A DNA stretch of 64,000 nt from Pseudomonas sp. BP8 (GCF_017875955.1 NZ_JAGINK010000001.1:4866501-4930500), one strand, 5' to 3'; shown: positions 36,474 to 45,566, counted from the stretch's first letter. The notes: a model not told the origin generated them from the letters alone. Made by a program: numbers and translations.

Positions 36474-37223
36474 CTATGGGGAGACCGCTGACGGCTGGGA
36501 TGATGTGACAACCTCTGCGTAGATGAACCCTTCAGTGGTGGTGATTGGGACGCTGAACGGACTGCAGTAAACATCGTGCTTGGGAATATTCATCTCCGCA
36601 CTGTAGGACAAGCCCAGATCCTGGATAACCTTCTTCCTCTCCAACTCGGGAATTTCTCTGCACTTATCCGCGATAATATTGGTTATATTAAAAACAAACT
36701 TGTACATATCAAAACCTAACTCGTAGTTTGTACCATCCAGATTCAGGCTGGGCTTCTCGCAATAAAACAGAAGATCCCTCATCAATGTAGTAGTATAATC
36801 AAACACTTCAGTTACAGCGGCCATCTCGCCTGATACAAATTTAATTTTGTACTGGTAACTTTTGCTCTTTGGATCAGGGACGTTTTTATCCACAAAAGAC
36901 TTAACGCTCTTCGCAAACACTTCGAGCGGTATCAAAATATGTTGACTATGGCTAACCAATACATTTTCTTGAACCTTGACGTGCAGCCGGATCTCATCGA
37001 CATCGCCAACGTGGTGAAAATAGTTTCTGATGATTCTGAGGAGCTTGAATTCAGGGATAGTCTTGATATTGCAGTCAAACAACTCATGCAGTTTATCCGC
37101 TGCTGAATGGAGGTTATTGAGATAAGTAAATAGCGTATTTATGTCGCGCTCTTCGGAATATCGGACATCCAGCAATTCGCGTTGACTGTGAAAATACCGG
37201 TCGATGAAGGTGTGCTTTTCCAT
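36474..37223 (-). CDS. HEPN-like protein with Rx4H motif
   Basis: 249 residues from the ATG at 37223 (MEKHTFIDRYFHSQRELLDV); an ATG at 37259 is in frame upstream. The all-helical N-terminal domain contains RNYFHH at residues 66-71, the Rx4-6H ribonuclease motif of HEPN toxins. The C-terminal half is unrecognised. Its base composition is clearly more AT-rich than the core genes. A HEPN ribonuclease in a defence cargo would act in abortive infection. The motif is short, so this is a hint only. Confidence 0.55.
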   Translation of the reverse strand: MEKHTFIDRYFHSQRELLDVRYSEERDINTLFTYLNNLHSAADKLHELFDCNIKTIPEFKLLRIIRNYFHHVGDVDEIRLHVKVQENVLVSHSQHILIPLEVFAKSVKSFVDKNVPDPKSKSYQYKIKFVSGEMAAVTEVFDYTTTLMRDLLFYCEKPSLNLDGTNYELGFDMYKFVFNITNIIADKCREIPELERKKVIQDLGLSYSAEMNIPKHDVYCSPFSVPITTTEGFIYAEVVTSSQPSAVSP

Positions 37224-37461
37224 AGGCTTTCCCTGCTTTTCCTGGTGTTTCTTTTTCATTCAAGGGTGAGTTTTCAGCGGTGCGTGCGTATTCATGCACC
37301 CAATCTTGAGCATCATCAAGTGTGAGATAGGCCATCCACTTGGCCGCCTCAACCGAGGATTGCCAGCGCGGGAAAGGCGGGCTGTATACATCCGCATGCT
37401 TGACGACCACTACCCAGCGTGCACGAGATTTCGGCATCAACGTCAATCTGAAGTCATCCAC
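37114..37461 (-). CDS. Possible small gene overlapping the HEPN-like gene
   Basis: 115-residue frame. Its first 65 residues look protein-like (RARWVVVVKHADVYSPPFPR then VEAAKWMAYLTLDDAQDWVH), but the last 48 are just the shifted frame of the HEPN-like gene. Either a short gene has lost its own stop, or a frameshift has split one longer gene. Low confidence. Confidence 0.3.
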   Translation of the reverse strand: MDDFRLTLMPKSRARWVVVVKHADVYSPPFPRWQSSVEAAKWMAYLTLDDAQDWVHEYARTAENSPLNEKETPGKAGKAYGKAHLHRPVFSQSTRIAGCPIFRRARHKYAIYLSQ

Positions 37462-38030
37462 CCGTGCGGTGTATGAACCGTCAGCGAGCGTCGACTAGGC
37501 GGTGTCACTGTACGTGCGCAGCAGGCGGCGCTGGAAGTACACCATCTACCTCACCAAGGCGAGAAGCTCACCGGATGGCCTCACCCCCTCATCCAGGACG
37601 CGATGAATACCCCTCAGGATCGTCCTGAGCTTTCGGTAGTCCCCAGGGCGCTTATTCGATCCATCAGAGCAGCCGGTGTCCAACCAAGCTCGTTCAAGCT
37701 GCTGGGAAGCTGCTCCATTGGATGAACTGTTTGAGTGCGGTTTTGGTGTTCTGTTTGGCCGTGTGGGGGTGCGGGTGGGGTATCGATTTCCCAGGCTTGA
37801 TTGGCGGTCATCTCGCTTACCCGCTGCGTGACGGTCAGGGCGACAAGATGTCGCCTGCTTGAGAGGTTCGCGGCGTGTTTTTGGAGGGTATTATGGGATG
37901 GCGTTCTCGGGTGCGAAACTTTTTTTGAGGCCGGGAGATGAGGCGGCTTGGTGATGGGGATTCGCATCGGCTGGCCATCGTCGGAGGGTTTTGTGGCGTT
38001 TTGTGAAGGCGCTCGGGAAGGGTCTGATTA
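37462..38030. other. Gap before the island right end
   Basis: A 117-residue minus-strand frame (37614-37967) ends with a protein-like stretch (MEQLPSSLNELGWTPAALMD) but is not recognised and lacks a clear ribosome-binding site. I treat it as doubtful. Nothing else seen. Confidence 0.45.
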
Positions 38031-38339
38031 GGAAAACGTAAACCCACAGAAGGCCCGTATTTACTGGGCTTAGGCGAATTCGCGGTATTTGAGGATGAGC
38101 TGCAGAGAAGGGTTTTGAGGGTGAAACGGGCTTTTAGGGTTTACGTTTGCCCTCCAAGCGCTTTTTTTTCGCTAGGGGGTTTACTTTTTTGATTTGTCTG
38201 GTGTTAAACTAGAGACACGAAACAAGACACTTCTTACCAGACCCCTTTATTTATATGGGTTCTAGGCAGCAAGAACAGTTTTGACAGGTTGGTGGGGTGA
38301 GCGTTTTCTACGTTTACCTTTACCACCAACCGAAACTAA
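38031..38339. repeat. AT-rich island right end with GTTTAC-type motifs
   Basis: ACGTAAAC (38036-38043), GTTTACGT (38139-38146), GTTTAC (38179-38184) and ACGTTTACC (38310-38318) recur here and resemble those at the left end. Much of 38160-38270 is T- and A-rich. In GInts a short AT-rich 3' end is a defining part. These motifs may be arm-type recombinase sites. No gene seen. Confidence 0.55.
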
Positions 38340-38345
38340 GGCATC
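38340..38345. other. attR core (GGCATC)
   Basis: Right junction of the island, identical to attL. The island side reads inward TTAGTTTCGGTT on the complementary strand, mirroring the left terminus. Confidence 0.85.
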
Positions 38346-38639
38346 GGTGAAACGGTCGCACAATACCACCGCGCCACGGGCCAAAGCGGGGCGAATGACC
38401 TCGGACAAATGCTGGGCGCGGGCGGCGAACATCAATAGCAGCTCCGTATCGGCAGCCATGCGCTCATCGCTTGGGGCGAGGAGCAACTCGCGGATCTGCT
38501 CAGCCAAAGGCGTACCACCCGGCTCACGGGTCAGGACCAGATCCAGACCCTGCTCACGCAGGCGCTGCGCCAAGTATTCGCGATTGGTGCTCTTGCCCGC
38601 GCCTTCGGGGCCTTCCAGGGTAATAAACAAGCCGCTCAC
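38340..38639 (-). pseudogene. tmk: Thymidylate kinase, 5' part (split by island)
   Basis: Encodes Tmk residues 1-100: the P-loop EGPEGAGKST at 9-18, the dTMP-binding TREPGGTPLAEQIRELLL, FAARAQHL, and VLCDRFTDA where the island cuts in. The frame continues 25 codons into the island (LVSVGGKGKRRKRS...) and stops at 38262. The missing LID and C-terminus are at 4507-4839. The break falls in the DRFTDATYAYQ motif at the nucleotide-binding site, so the fragment alone should be inactive. Confidence 0.96.
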
Positions 38640-38648
38640 GGGCAGTCC

Positions 38649-39854
38649 TTAATTCGGTTGATCAGGCGCCGGCGCTTCGGCCGGGGCGGATTCAATGGCA
38701 GGGGTCTGGCTTTGCGGCGCAGGCTCGGTGGCGGGCTGCTCGCTGCTCTCGGACGGTGCCACGCTGTTGTCGGCCGGCGGCTGGTCGGGCGCTGACTGCT
38801 CCGGCGCACCCGCTGGCGCCTGCGGTGCAGGGCTCGAACGGTAGTCGGTACGGCGCTTGAGCTGGTACTCGCGCACCGCCGAATTATGATCGTCGAGGTC
38901 GTCGGAGAACACATGACTGCCATCGCCGCGGGCAACGAAGTACAGGCTGGTGCCGTTGGCTGGATTAAGCGCGGCATGGATCGCCTCGCGCCCGACCATG
39001 GCGATCGGCGTCGGCGGCAGACCACTGATGGTGTAGGTGTTATACGGCGTCGGCTCACGCAAGTCAGCCCGGGTGATGCGGCCGTTGTAGCGCTCACCCA
39101 TGCCATAGATCACGGTGGGGTCGGTCTGCAGCATCATGCCCAGGCGCAAGCGGCGCACGAACACCCCGGCGATCTGCCCGCGCTCCTGCGGTATGCCGGT
39201 CTCTTTCTCGACCAGCGAGGCCATGATCAACGCCTGGTAAGGGTCGCGGTAGGGCAAGTCGGTGACCCGCTGGGCCCATTCCTTGGCCAGCACTTCTTCC
39301 AGGCGCATGTAGGCCTGCTGGAGCAACTCGACATCGCTCATGCCGCGCACGAAACGGTAGGTGTCTGGGAAGAAGCGGCCCTCAGGGAACACGCCGGTAT
39401 GACCGAGCTTGTCCATCACCTCGCTGTCTGACAAACCATCAATGGTCTGTTTGATCTTTTCATGCCTGGCGACGGCTGCACGCACCTGGCGGAAATTCCA
39501 GCCCTCGACCAGGGTGATGGTGTACTGCACCACATCGCCACGGCGCCAGGCATCGAACAGCTGCTCCACGGTCATGCCGGGCGTCAGGCGATATTCACCG
39601 GTATGCAACGGTGTACCAGCCATATTGAAGCGCCAGTAAAGGCGCAGCCAGAAGGCGTCGTCGAGCAGCCCCTCCTTCTCCATGCGATAGAACATGCGAT
39701 TGGGATTGGTGCCGTTGGGCACATCGAGCATGCGTTCTTGCTCGACGTGCAGTGGCTGCTCCAGGACCGAATGGACCTTCCAGGCCGACCAGCCCAATGC
39801 CAGACCAGCAATGATCAGGCCCATTTCCAGCAGCAGCAGGAATTTGCGTCTCAC
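38649..39854 (-). CDS. mltG: Endolytic transglycosylase MltG (YceG)
   Basis: 401 residues. One N-terminal membrane anchor (FLLLLEMGLIIAGLALGWSA), a LysM-like region and the YceG domain with the catalytic glutamate in LIMASLVEKETG near residue 222 and LQTDPTVIYGMG. The last 70 residues are a Pro/Ala/Gln tail absent from E. coli MltG. It cuts nascent peptidoglycan strands and limits their length. It lies between pabC and tmk, its usual place in Pseudomonas. Confidence 0.95.
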   Translation of the reverse strand: MRRKFLLLLEMGLIIAGLALGWSAWKVHSVLEQPLHVEQERMLDVPNGTNPNRMFYRMEKEGLLDDAFWLRLYWRFNMAGTPLHTGEYRLTPGMTVEQLFDAWRRGDVVQYTITLVEGWNFRQVRAAVARHEKIKQTIDGLSDSEVMDKLGHTGVFPEGRFFPDTYRFVRGMSDVELLQQAYMRLEEVLAKEWAQRVTDLPYRDPYQALIMASLVEKETGIPQERGQIAGVFVRRLRLGMMLQTDPTVIYGMGERYNGRITRADLREPTPYNTYTISGLPPTPIAMVGREAIHAALNPANGTSLYFVARGDGSHVFSDDLDDHNSAVREYQLKRRTDYRSSPAPQAPAGAPEQSAPDQPPADNSVAPSESSEQPATEPAPQSQTPAIESAPAEAPAPDQPN

Positions 39855-39857
39855 GAA

Positions 39858-40679
39858 TCAGGTATCCAGTAACGTACGGGCAACGGCCTGCAGTTTACGG
39901 GTGAGCGGCCCCAACGGCCAGTTCAGCGTGTGCGCAGGGCACTCGCGCACGGGCCAAATTCCATACACGCTGTTGCAAAGGAAGACTTCGTCGGCCTGCT
40001 CCAGGTCGATCAGCGCCAGGTCCCTGACCTGCACCGCAATACCCAGCGCGGGCGCCTGCTCGAGCAATGCAGCACGCATGACCCCGGCGACCCCGCAACG
40101 GCTGAGATCGGCTGTCAGCAACTGGCCATCGCGCAGCAGAAACAGATTGCTGTAGACGCCTTCGATCAGTCGCCCTTGGCTATCGCGCATCAGCCCCTCG
40201 GCATGCTCGGCGTCCTGCCATTCGGCACGCGCCAACACCTGCTCGAGGCGATTGAGATGTTTGAGGCCAGCCAACAGCGGTTGTTCCGCCAGACGGGTCT
40301 GGCAGGCAAACACGCGTACGCCGTGTTCGCTGTGAGCGGCAGGATAGGCAGGCAGCGGGCCGCCCTGCAGAATGCGCCGCGGCGCCGCGCCCGGAGCCGG
40401 CGCATAACCGCGCTGGCTGTCGCCGCGCGTCAGGATCAGCTTGGCCACACCCTGCCCTAACTGGCTGGCGTAGCGCGTCAGCTCATCACGGACCAGCGCC
40501 AGATCGACGTCGATCGCCAGGCGCTGGCAACCCGACCCCAGGCGTTGCAGATGCTGCTCGAGCAAGCTGGGCTTGCCGTCGCGCACGGCGATGGTCTCGA
40601 ACAGACCATCACCGTAGGCCAGCCCGCGGTTGTGCAGGTTGACTGCAGTCGCGGGCTGGCCATCGATCCAGCTGTGCAT
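39858..40679 (-). CDS. pabC: Aminodeoxychorismate lyase
   Basis: 273-residue fold-type IV PLP enzyme that releases pyruvate from aminodeoxychorismate to give p-aminobenzoate for folate. Shows NRGLAYGDGLFETI near residue 17, the catalytic-lysine region GLKHLNRLEQVLAR near 140 and a C-terminal EVFLCNSVYGIWPV. The start overlaps the fabF stop by one base. Ends 3 bp before mltG. Confidence 0.93.
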   Translation of the reverse strand: MHSWIDGQPATAVNLHNRGLAYGDGLFETIAVRDGKPSLLEQHLQRLGSGCQRLAIDVDLALVRDELTRYASQLGQGVAKLILTRGDSQRGYAPAPGAAPRRILQGGPLPAYPAAHSEHGVRVFACQTRLAEQPLLAGLKHLNRLEQVLARAEWQDAEHAEGLMRDSQGRLIEGVYSNLFLLRDGQLLTADLSRCGVAGVMRAALLEQAPALGIAVQVRDLALIDLEQADEVFLCNSVYGIWPVRECPAHTLNWPLGPLTRKLQAVARTLLDT

Positions 40680-41923
40680 CAGTCGGCGAACCGGCGGAAC
40701 ACCAGCGAACCGTTGGTACCGCCAAAGCCGAACGAGTTGGACAGCACCACATCGATCGGCATGCTGCGGGCGTGGTGCGGCACGAAGTCCAGGTCGCAGC
40801 CTTCGTCGGGCTCGTCGAGGTTGATGGTCGGCGGCGCCATCTGGCTGTTGATCGCCAGGACGCTGAAGATCGCCTCCACCGCACCGGCGGCGCCCAGCAA
40901 GTGGCCGGTCATCGACTTGGTCGAGCTGACCGCCAACTTGTAGGCGTGCTCGCCGAACACCCGCTTGATCGCCGCCACTTCAGCAATATCGCCCGCAGGG
41001 GTCGAGGTGCCGTGAGCGTTGATGTAGCTGACCTGCTCAGGCGCGATGCCGGCATCACGCAGGGCGTTGGCCATGCACCGGGCAGCCCCTTCGCCGCTAT
41101 CGGGTGGCGAGGTCATGTGGTAGGCATCGCCGCTCATGCCGAAGCCAACCAGCTCGGCATAGATGGTCGCGCCGCGCGCCTTGGCGTGCTCGAGCTCTTC
41201 GAGGACCAGCGCGCCGGCACCGTCGGAGAGCACAAAGCCATCGCGGCCTTTGTCCCACGGACGGCTGGCACGCGCCGGTTCATCGTTGCGCGTGGACAGT
41301 GCACGCGAAGCACCGAAGCCACCCATGCCCAGGCCACAGGCTGCCATCTCGGCGCCGCCGGCGATCATCACGTCGGCTTCGCCGTGGACGATGTTGCGCG
41401 CGGCCATGCCGATGCAGTGAGTACCGGTGGTACAGGCCGTGGCAATGGCGTAGTTCGGCCCCTGCAGACCCAAGTGGATCGACAGGAAACCGGAGATCAT
41501 GTTGATGATCGAACCCGGCACGAAGAACGGCGAAATGCGCCGCGGCCCTTGCTCATGCAAGGTCCGGCTGGTTTCCTCGATGTTGGTCAGGCCACCAATG
41601 CCCGAACCCATGGCCACGCCGACCCGTTCGCGGTTGGCGTCGTTGATTTCCAGGCCGGCATTGCGCACCGCCTGAAAGCCCGCCGCCAGGCCGTACTGAA
41701 TGAACAGATCGAGCTTGCGCGCTTCCTTGGCCGACAGGTACTGCTCGACCTCGAAGCCCTTCACCGAGCCGCCAAAACGGGTGGAGTAAGCCGTCAGGTC
41801 CGTATGCTCGATCGGACCGATGCCACTGCGGCCAGCCAGAATGCCCTGCCAGGTGCTCGGTACATCAGTACCCAGCGGCGACAGCATACCCATACCGGTG
41901 ACCACGACGCGTCTACGCGACAC
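40679..41923 (-). CDS. fabF: Beta-ketoacyl-ACP synthase II
   Basis: 414-residue condensing enzyme of fatty-acid elongation. The Cys-His-His triad is in ATACTTGTHCIG, INAHGTSTP and KSMTGHLLGA. The GTG at 41923 with GAGGAG 7 bp upstream gives the normal length; the frame extends 39 codons further but that part overlies the acpP terminator. It lies 170 bp after acpP, the usual cluster order. Confidence 0.96.
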   Translation of the reverse strand: MSRRRVVVTGMGMLSPLGTDVPSTWQGILAGRSGIGPIEHTDLTAYSTRFGGSVKGFEVEQYLSAKEARKLDLFIQYGLAAGFQAVRNAGLEINDANRERVGVAMGSGIGGLTNIEETSRTLHEQGPRRISPFFVPGSIINMISGFLSIHLGLQGPNYAIATACTTGTHCIGMAARNIVHGEADVMIAGGAEMAACGLGMGGFGASRALSTRNDEPARASRPWDKGRDGFVLSDGAGALVLEELEHAKARGATIYAELVGFGMSGDAYHMTSPPDSGEGAARCMANALRDAGIAPEQVSYINAHGTSTPAGDIAEVAAIKRVFGEHAYKLAVSSTKSMTGHLLGAAGAVEAIFSVLAINSQMAPPTINLDEPDEGCDLDFVPHHARSMPIDVVLSNSFGFGGTNGSLVFRRFAD

Positions 41924-42024
41924 AGCACTCTCCTCATTTTCTAATAACAGAGTCTTTTGCCATTGCGTTCTTGACTGAAAAGGCAATGGCAACCGGCTCC
42001 TGGTTCTCGCTACACGCTGCTCGC

Positions 42025-42064
42025 AAAGAAAAAACCGCACGCCAGCAAAGGCAGTGCGGTTTTT
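42025..42064 (-). terminator. Intrinsic terminator after acpP
   Basis: AAAACCGCAC (42031-42040) pairs with GTGCGGTTTT; on the minus strand a T-rich run follows. It lies 30 bp after the acpP stop and before fabF, allowing high acpP transcript level with partial read-through. Confidence 0.8.
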
Positions 42065-42093
42065 CCCGACAAGAAGCGTCGACTACAAACGTC

Positions 42094-42330
42094 TTAGGCC
42101 TGGTGGCTGGTGACGTAGTCGATGGCAGCTTGTACGGTAGTGATCTTCTCGGCTTCTTCGTCAGGGATTTCGGTCTCGAATTCCTCTTCCAGAGCCATCA
42201 CCAGCTCAACGGTGTCAAGCGAATCGGCACCCAGGTCTTCGACGAAGGACTTCTCGTTGGTCACTTCCTCTTCCTTGACGCCCAGTTGCTCGGCGACGAT
42301 TTTCTTGACGCGTTCTTCGATGGTGCTCAT
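42094..42330 (-). CDS. acpP: Acyl carrier protein
   Basis: 78-residue acidic carrier with the phosphopantetheine serine in GADSLDTVELVMALE (residue about 37). Very close to the usual gammaproteobacterial sequence. It has its own 203-bp upstream gap after fabG, which should carry a strong promoter. Confidence 0.98.
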   Translation of the reverse strand: MSTIEERVKKIVAEQLGVKEEEVTNEKSFVEDLGADSLDTVELVMALEEEFETEIPDEEAEKITTVQAAIDYVTSHQA

Positions 42331-42533
42331 ACCTAGTTTTCACTCCTAATGGACATATGTCAGGCAGCTGGCCGGTGACCAAGTTTATAGGAAGACACCT
42401 GCTTTTCAAGCGTAATGCGCCCTCCACCCAGTCACTCAACCCTCTGTCCGGAATCTGGTTGCAGCTTTATAACGGATTTTAAGCTCGCAGTATGACTCTT
42501 TTTTGAAGCAATCCGTCACATTGAGTTGCAGTG

Positions 42534-43274
42534 TTACATGTACATCCCGCCGTTCACCGGTACGGTCGCACCGGTGACATAGGCAGCGCCGTCGGATGCC
42601 AGGAAGGACACCACTTTCGCGATTTCCTCTGCCTGGCCCAGGCGGCCCAGCGGAATCTGGGTCTGCAACGCTTCACGCTGTGCTTCTGGCAGCTCACGGG
42701 TCATATCGGTGTCGATAAAGCCCGGGGTTACCGAGTTGACGGTGATGTTGCGCGAACCCACTTCACGCGCCAGGGCGCGGCTGAAGCCTTCCAAGCCGGC
42801 CTTGGCAGCGGCGTAGTTTACCTGACCGACGTTGCCCATGGCACCCACAACCGAGCCGATGCTGATGATACGGCCCCAGCGTGCCTTGGTCATGCCACGC
42901 AGCACGCCCTTGGACAGGCGGTACAGGCTGTTGAGGTTGGTGTCGACCACGTCGAACCACTCATCATCTTTCATCCGCAGCATCAGGTTGTCACGGGTGA
43001 TACCAGCGTTGTTGACCAGAATCGCGGTGGCGCCGAACTGTTCCTGGATGGCGGCCAGAACGGAAGTGACCGATGCTTCGCTGGTCACGTTGAGTTCCAT
43101 GCCGGTACCGGCAATGCCGTGCTCTTTCAGGGTGGCGGCGATGCGCTCTGCGCCCGAGGCCGAGGTGGCGGTACCGATGACGGTAGCGCCCTGGCGGCCC
43201 AGCTCGAGGGCGATGGCCTGGCCGATGCCACGGCTGGCGCCGGTGACCAGTGCAACTTTACCTTGCAGGCTCAT
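42534..43274 (-). CDS. fabG: 3-oxoacyl-ACP reductase
   Basis: 246-residue short-chain dehydrogenase that reduces 3-oxoacyl-ACP with NADPH. TGASRGIG near residue 12, NNAGIT near 86, catalytic serine in GSVVGAMG, YAAAKAG for the YxxxK pair. The ATG at 43274 with GGAGA upstream gives the standard length. Confidence 0.96.
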   Translation of the reverse strand: MSLQGKVALVTGASRGIGQAIALELGRQGATVIGTATSASGAERIAATLKEHGIAGTGMELNVTSEASVTSVLAAIQEQFGATAILVNNAGITRDNLMLRMKDDEWFDVVDTNLNSLYRLSKGVLRGMTKARWGRIISIGSVVGAMGNVGQVNYAAAKAGLEGFSRALAREVGSRNITVNSVTPGFIDTDMTRELPEAQREALQTQIPLGRLGQAEEIAKVVSFLASDGAAYVTGATVPVNGGMYM

Positions 43275-43290
43275 GCAAGCTTCTCCAAAT

Positions 43291-44229
43291 TCAGGCCAGC
43301 GCCGCACGGGTGGCGGCGACGGCGTCAGGGGTATTGAGGTTGTAGGTGGTCACGCCGTCGGCGCAACGCTTGTTCAGGCCAGCCAGGACCTTGCCCGGGC
43401 CGCATTCGACCAGGTTGACCGCGCCATTGGCGGCCAGGGTCTGCACGCACTCTACCCAGCGCACCGGCTGGTACAGCTGAGCCAGCAGGTCCTGCTTGAG
43501 CACCGCCAGGTCAGCCGCGATCCCGGCGGACACGTTCTGTACCAGTGGGATCTGCGGCGCCTTCCACTCGATGGCGTTGACCGCCTCGGCGAAACGCTCT
43601 GCAGCCGGCTTCATCAGGGCGCAATGCGAGGGCACGCTGACTGCCAGTGGCAGGGCCCGCTTGGCGCCCTTGGCCTTGCACAGCTCGATGGCGCGGTCGA
43701 CCGCAGCCTTGTTGCCAGCAATGACTACCTGGCCCGGGGAATTGAAGTTGACCGCACTAACCACCTGATCCTCAGCCGCTTCGGCGCAGATCTCGACCAC
43801 GACGGCGTCGTCCAGACCAAGGATAGCCGCCATGCCGCCATGGCCGGCCGGTACGGCTTCCTGCATCAACTGGCCGCGGCGCTCTACCAGGCGCACGGCG
43901 TCTTTCAGGCTCAGGCTGCCAGCGGCAACCAGCGCGCTGTACTCGCCCAGACTGTGACCGGCGACGAAGGCTGGCTGTGCGCCACCCTGCTCCAGCCACA
44001 GGCGCCACAGCGCGATCGACGCGGTGAGGATCGCCGGCTGGGTCTTGTCGGTCTGATTGAGTTGTTCTTCCGGACCTTGCTGAACCAGTGCCCACAGGTC
44101 ATAACCCAGAGCCTCGGAAGCTTCCTTGAAGGTCTCGATGATCAGCGGCTGCTCTGCGCCGAGTTCGGCGAGCATGCCCAGCGACTGGGAACCTTGACCG
44201 GGAAAGACGAATGCGAGGGATGCAGACAT
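43291..44229 (-). CDS. fabD: Malonyl-CoA:ACP transacylase
   Basis: 312 residues. FVFPGQGSQSLGML at the start, the nucleophile serine in GHSLGEYSALVAAG near residue 92, conserved SVPSHCALM with the catalytic histidine near 200. Transfers malonate to ACP. 16 bp before fabG. Confidence 0.96.
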   Translation of the reverse strand: MSASLAFVFPGQGSQSLGMLAELGAEQPLIIETFKEASEALGYDLWALVQQGPEEQLNQTDKTQPAILTASIALWRLWLEQGGAQPAFVAGHSLGEYSALVAAGSLSLKDAVRLVERRGQLMQEAVPAGHGGMAAILGLDDAVVVEICAEAAEDQVVSAVNFNSPGQVVIAGNKAAVDRAIELCKAKGAKRALPLAVSVPSHCALMKPAAERFAEAVNAIEWKAPQIPLVQNVSAGIAADLAVLKQDLLAQLYQPVRWVECVQTLAANGAVNLVECGPGKVLAGLNKRCADGVTTYNLNTPDAVAATRAALA

Positions 44230-44356
44230 TGAACAAGCCCTTATGATCTTGTCGTCGGAAAGAGCGCGTCGAGCCCAAGACTAGACGCGTGAACTGAAAA
44301 CTTGGATGAAAACGAAAACCAAGCGGTCACATTTAAGCACTTCATGGCCAGAATGC

Positions 44357-45367
44357 CTAAGGGAGTAGGTCTTCAAGACGGCCATGCAGGCGCTCGGGGA
44401 GGTTTTCCTGGATCTCGATCAGCGCTCGCTGAATCGCGCTCTGGAAACCCTCGACCCCGGCCGAACCATGGCTCTTGATCACGATGCCCTGCAAACCCAG
44501 GAAGCTTGCGCCATTGTGCCGGGCGGGCGCCAGGTCAGCCTGCAGGCGCTTGAGCAGCGGCATGGCCATGGCACCGACCGCCCGCGCCAGTACGCCGCGC
44601 TTGAACAGCGCCTCGATGCGCGCACTGATCATGGTCGCCAGACCCTCGCTGGACTTGAGCAGGATATTGCCGACGAAACCGTCGCATACCACTACATCCG
44701 CCTCCCCCCGGTACAAGCCGTCACCTTCGACGAAGCCAACATAGTTCAAACCGCGGGCATTCTGCAGCAGCGTGGCCGCCAGCTTGACCTGCTGATTACC
44801 TTTGATGTCTTCGGTACCGATGTTGAGCAGCGCCACGCGTGGACGATTGACGCCCAGCGCCTGGGCAGCGACCGAGCCCATCACGGCGAACTGATAAAGG
44901 TTCTCGGCACTGCAATCAACGTTGGCCCCCAGGTCGAGCAACTGACAGAAGCCTGACTGGGTCGGAATTGCCGCGACCATGGCCGGCCGATCAATGCCCG
45001 GCAGGGTCTTCAGCACGAAGCGCGACAACGCCATCAGCGCACCGGTATTGCCGGCACTCACGCAGGCGTGGGCCTTGCCGTCACGCACCAGTTCGAGAGC
45101 GATGCGCATCGACGAGTCGGGCTTGCCGCGCAGCGCCTGGGAAGGCCGCTCGTCCATACCCACCACTTCACTGGCCGGCACAATCTGCAGGCGCGCGCGA
45201 TCCGCAGCCGAGAGGCCACTGACGAGATCTTCAAGAAGGGAGGGTTGACCGACGAGGGTCAGGTGCAGCGAGGGAGTAGCCGAGAGGCAAGCGATACTTG
45301 CCTGGACAATGCTGCGGGGACCGAAGTCCCCGCCCATTGCGTCGATCGCGATGATCTGAGCGGACAA
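44357..45367 (-). CDS. plsX: Phosphate acyltransferase PlsX
   Basis: 336 residues, IIAIDAMGGDFGP at the N-terminus, later CVSAGNTGALMALS and ALLNIGTEDIKGN. Makes acyl-phosphate from acyl-ACP for phospholipid synthesis. Lies between rpmF and fabD as in most gammaproteobacteria. The 127-bp gap to fabD shows no clear terminator. Confidence 0.96.
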   Translation of the reverse strand: MSAQIIAIDAMGGDFGPRSIVQASIACLSATPSLHLTLVGQPSLLEDLVSGLSAADRARLQIVPASEVVGMDERPSQALRGKPDSSMRIALELVRDGKAHACVSAGNTGALMALSRFVLKTLPGIDRPAMVAAIPTQSGFCQLLDLGANVDCSAENLYQFAVMGSVAAQALGVNRPRVALLNIGTEDIKGNQQVKLAATLLQNARGLNYVGFVEGDGLYRGEADVVVCDGFVGNILLKSSEGLATMISARIEALFKRGVLARAVGAMAMPLLKRLQADLAPARHNGASFLGLQGIVIKSHGSAGVEGFQSAIQRALIEIQENLPERLHGRLEDLLP

Positions 45368-45370
45368 GAT

Positions 45371-45553
45371 TTACTCGTCAGCGCCCTTGTCGATCACTTT
45401 ACGACCACGGTAAACGCCTTCTGGCGAAACGTGGTGGCGCAGGTGAATTTCACCGGTGCTTTTTTCTACCGACAGTGCGTTTTCGGACAGAGCGTCGTGC
45501 GAACGGCGCATGTCACGGGCAGAGCGGGATTTTTTGTTCTGCTGAACAGCCAT
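45371..45553 (-). CDS. rpmF: 50S ribosomal protein L32
   Basis: 60 residues, MAVQQNKKSRSARDMRRSHD then HLRHHVSPEGVYRGRKV. This is the version without the four zinc cysteines, as usual in this group. 3 bp before plsX. Confidence 0.98.
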   Translation of the reverse strand: MAVQQNKKSRSARDMRRSHDALSENALSVEKSTGEIHLRHHVSPEGVYRGRKVIDKGADE

Positions 45554-45566
45554 AATTGATTAACTC

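Larger units (their letters stand above)
4840..38345. mobile_element. GInt-like integrated genomic island inserted in tmk (about 33.5 kb)
   Basis: The borders are set by the split tmk gene and by a 6-bp direct repeat GGCATC at 4840-4845 and 38340-38345. One copy plus the intervening DNA is 33,500 bp. The left end carries a dNMP kinase gene and a four-gene recombinase operon; the right end is a short AT-rich segment; the cargo between is mostly defence-like. This matches the published GInt layout (integrase operon, cargo, AT-rich end). It differs in the added kinase gene and in a large, not small, accessory protein. The termini read inward as TTGTTTTCGGTT and TTAGTTTCGGTT, an imperfect inverted pair fitting recombinase core sites. 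Confidence 0.9.

Noticed and set aside
4840..38345. Prophage or conjugative ICE identity for the island
   Set aside because: No capsid, tail, lysis, relaxase or type IV secretion genes were seen; only recombinases and cargo.
40772..41944. 390-codon plus-strand frame opposite fabF
   Set aside because: GC-rich antisense shadow of a well-conserved gene.
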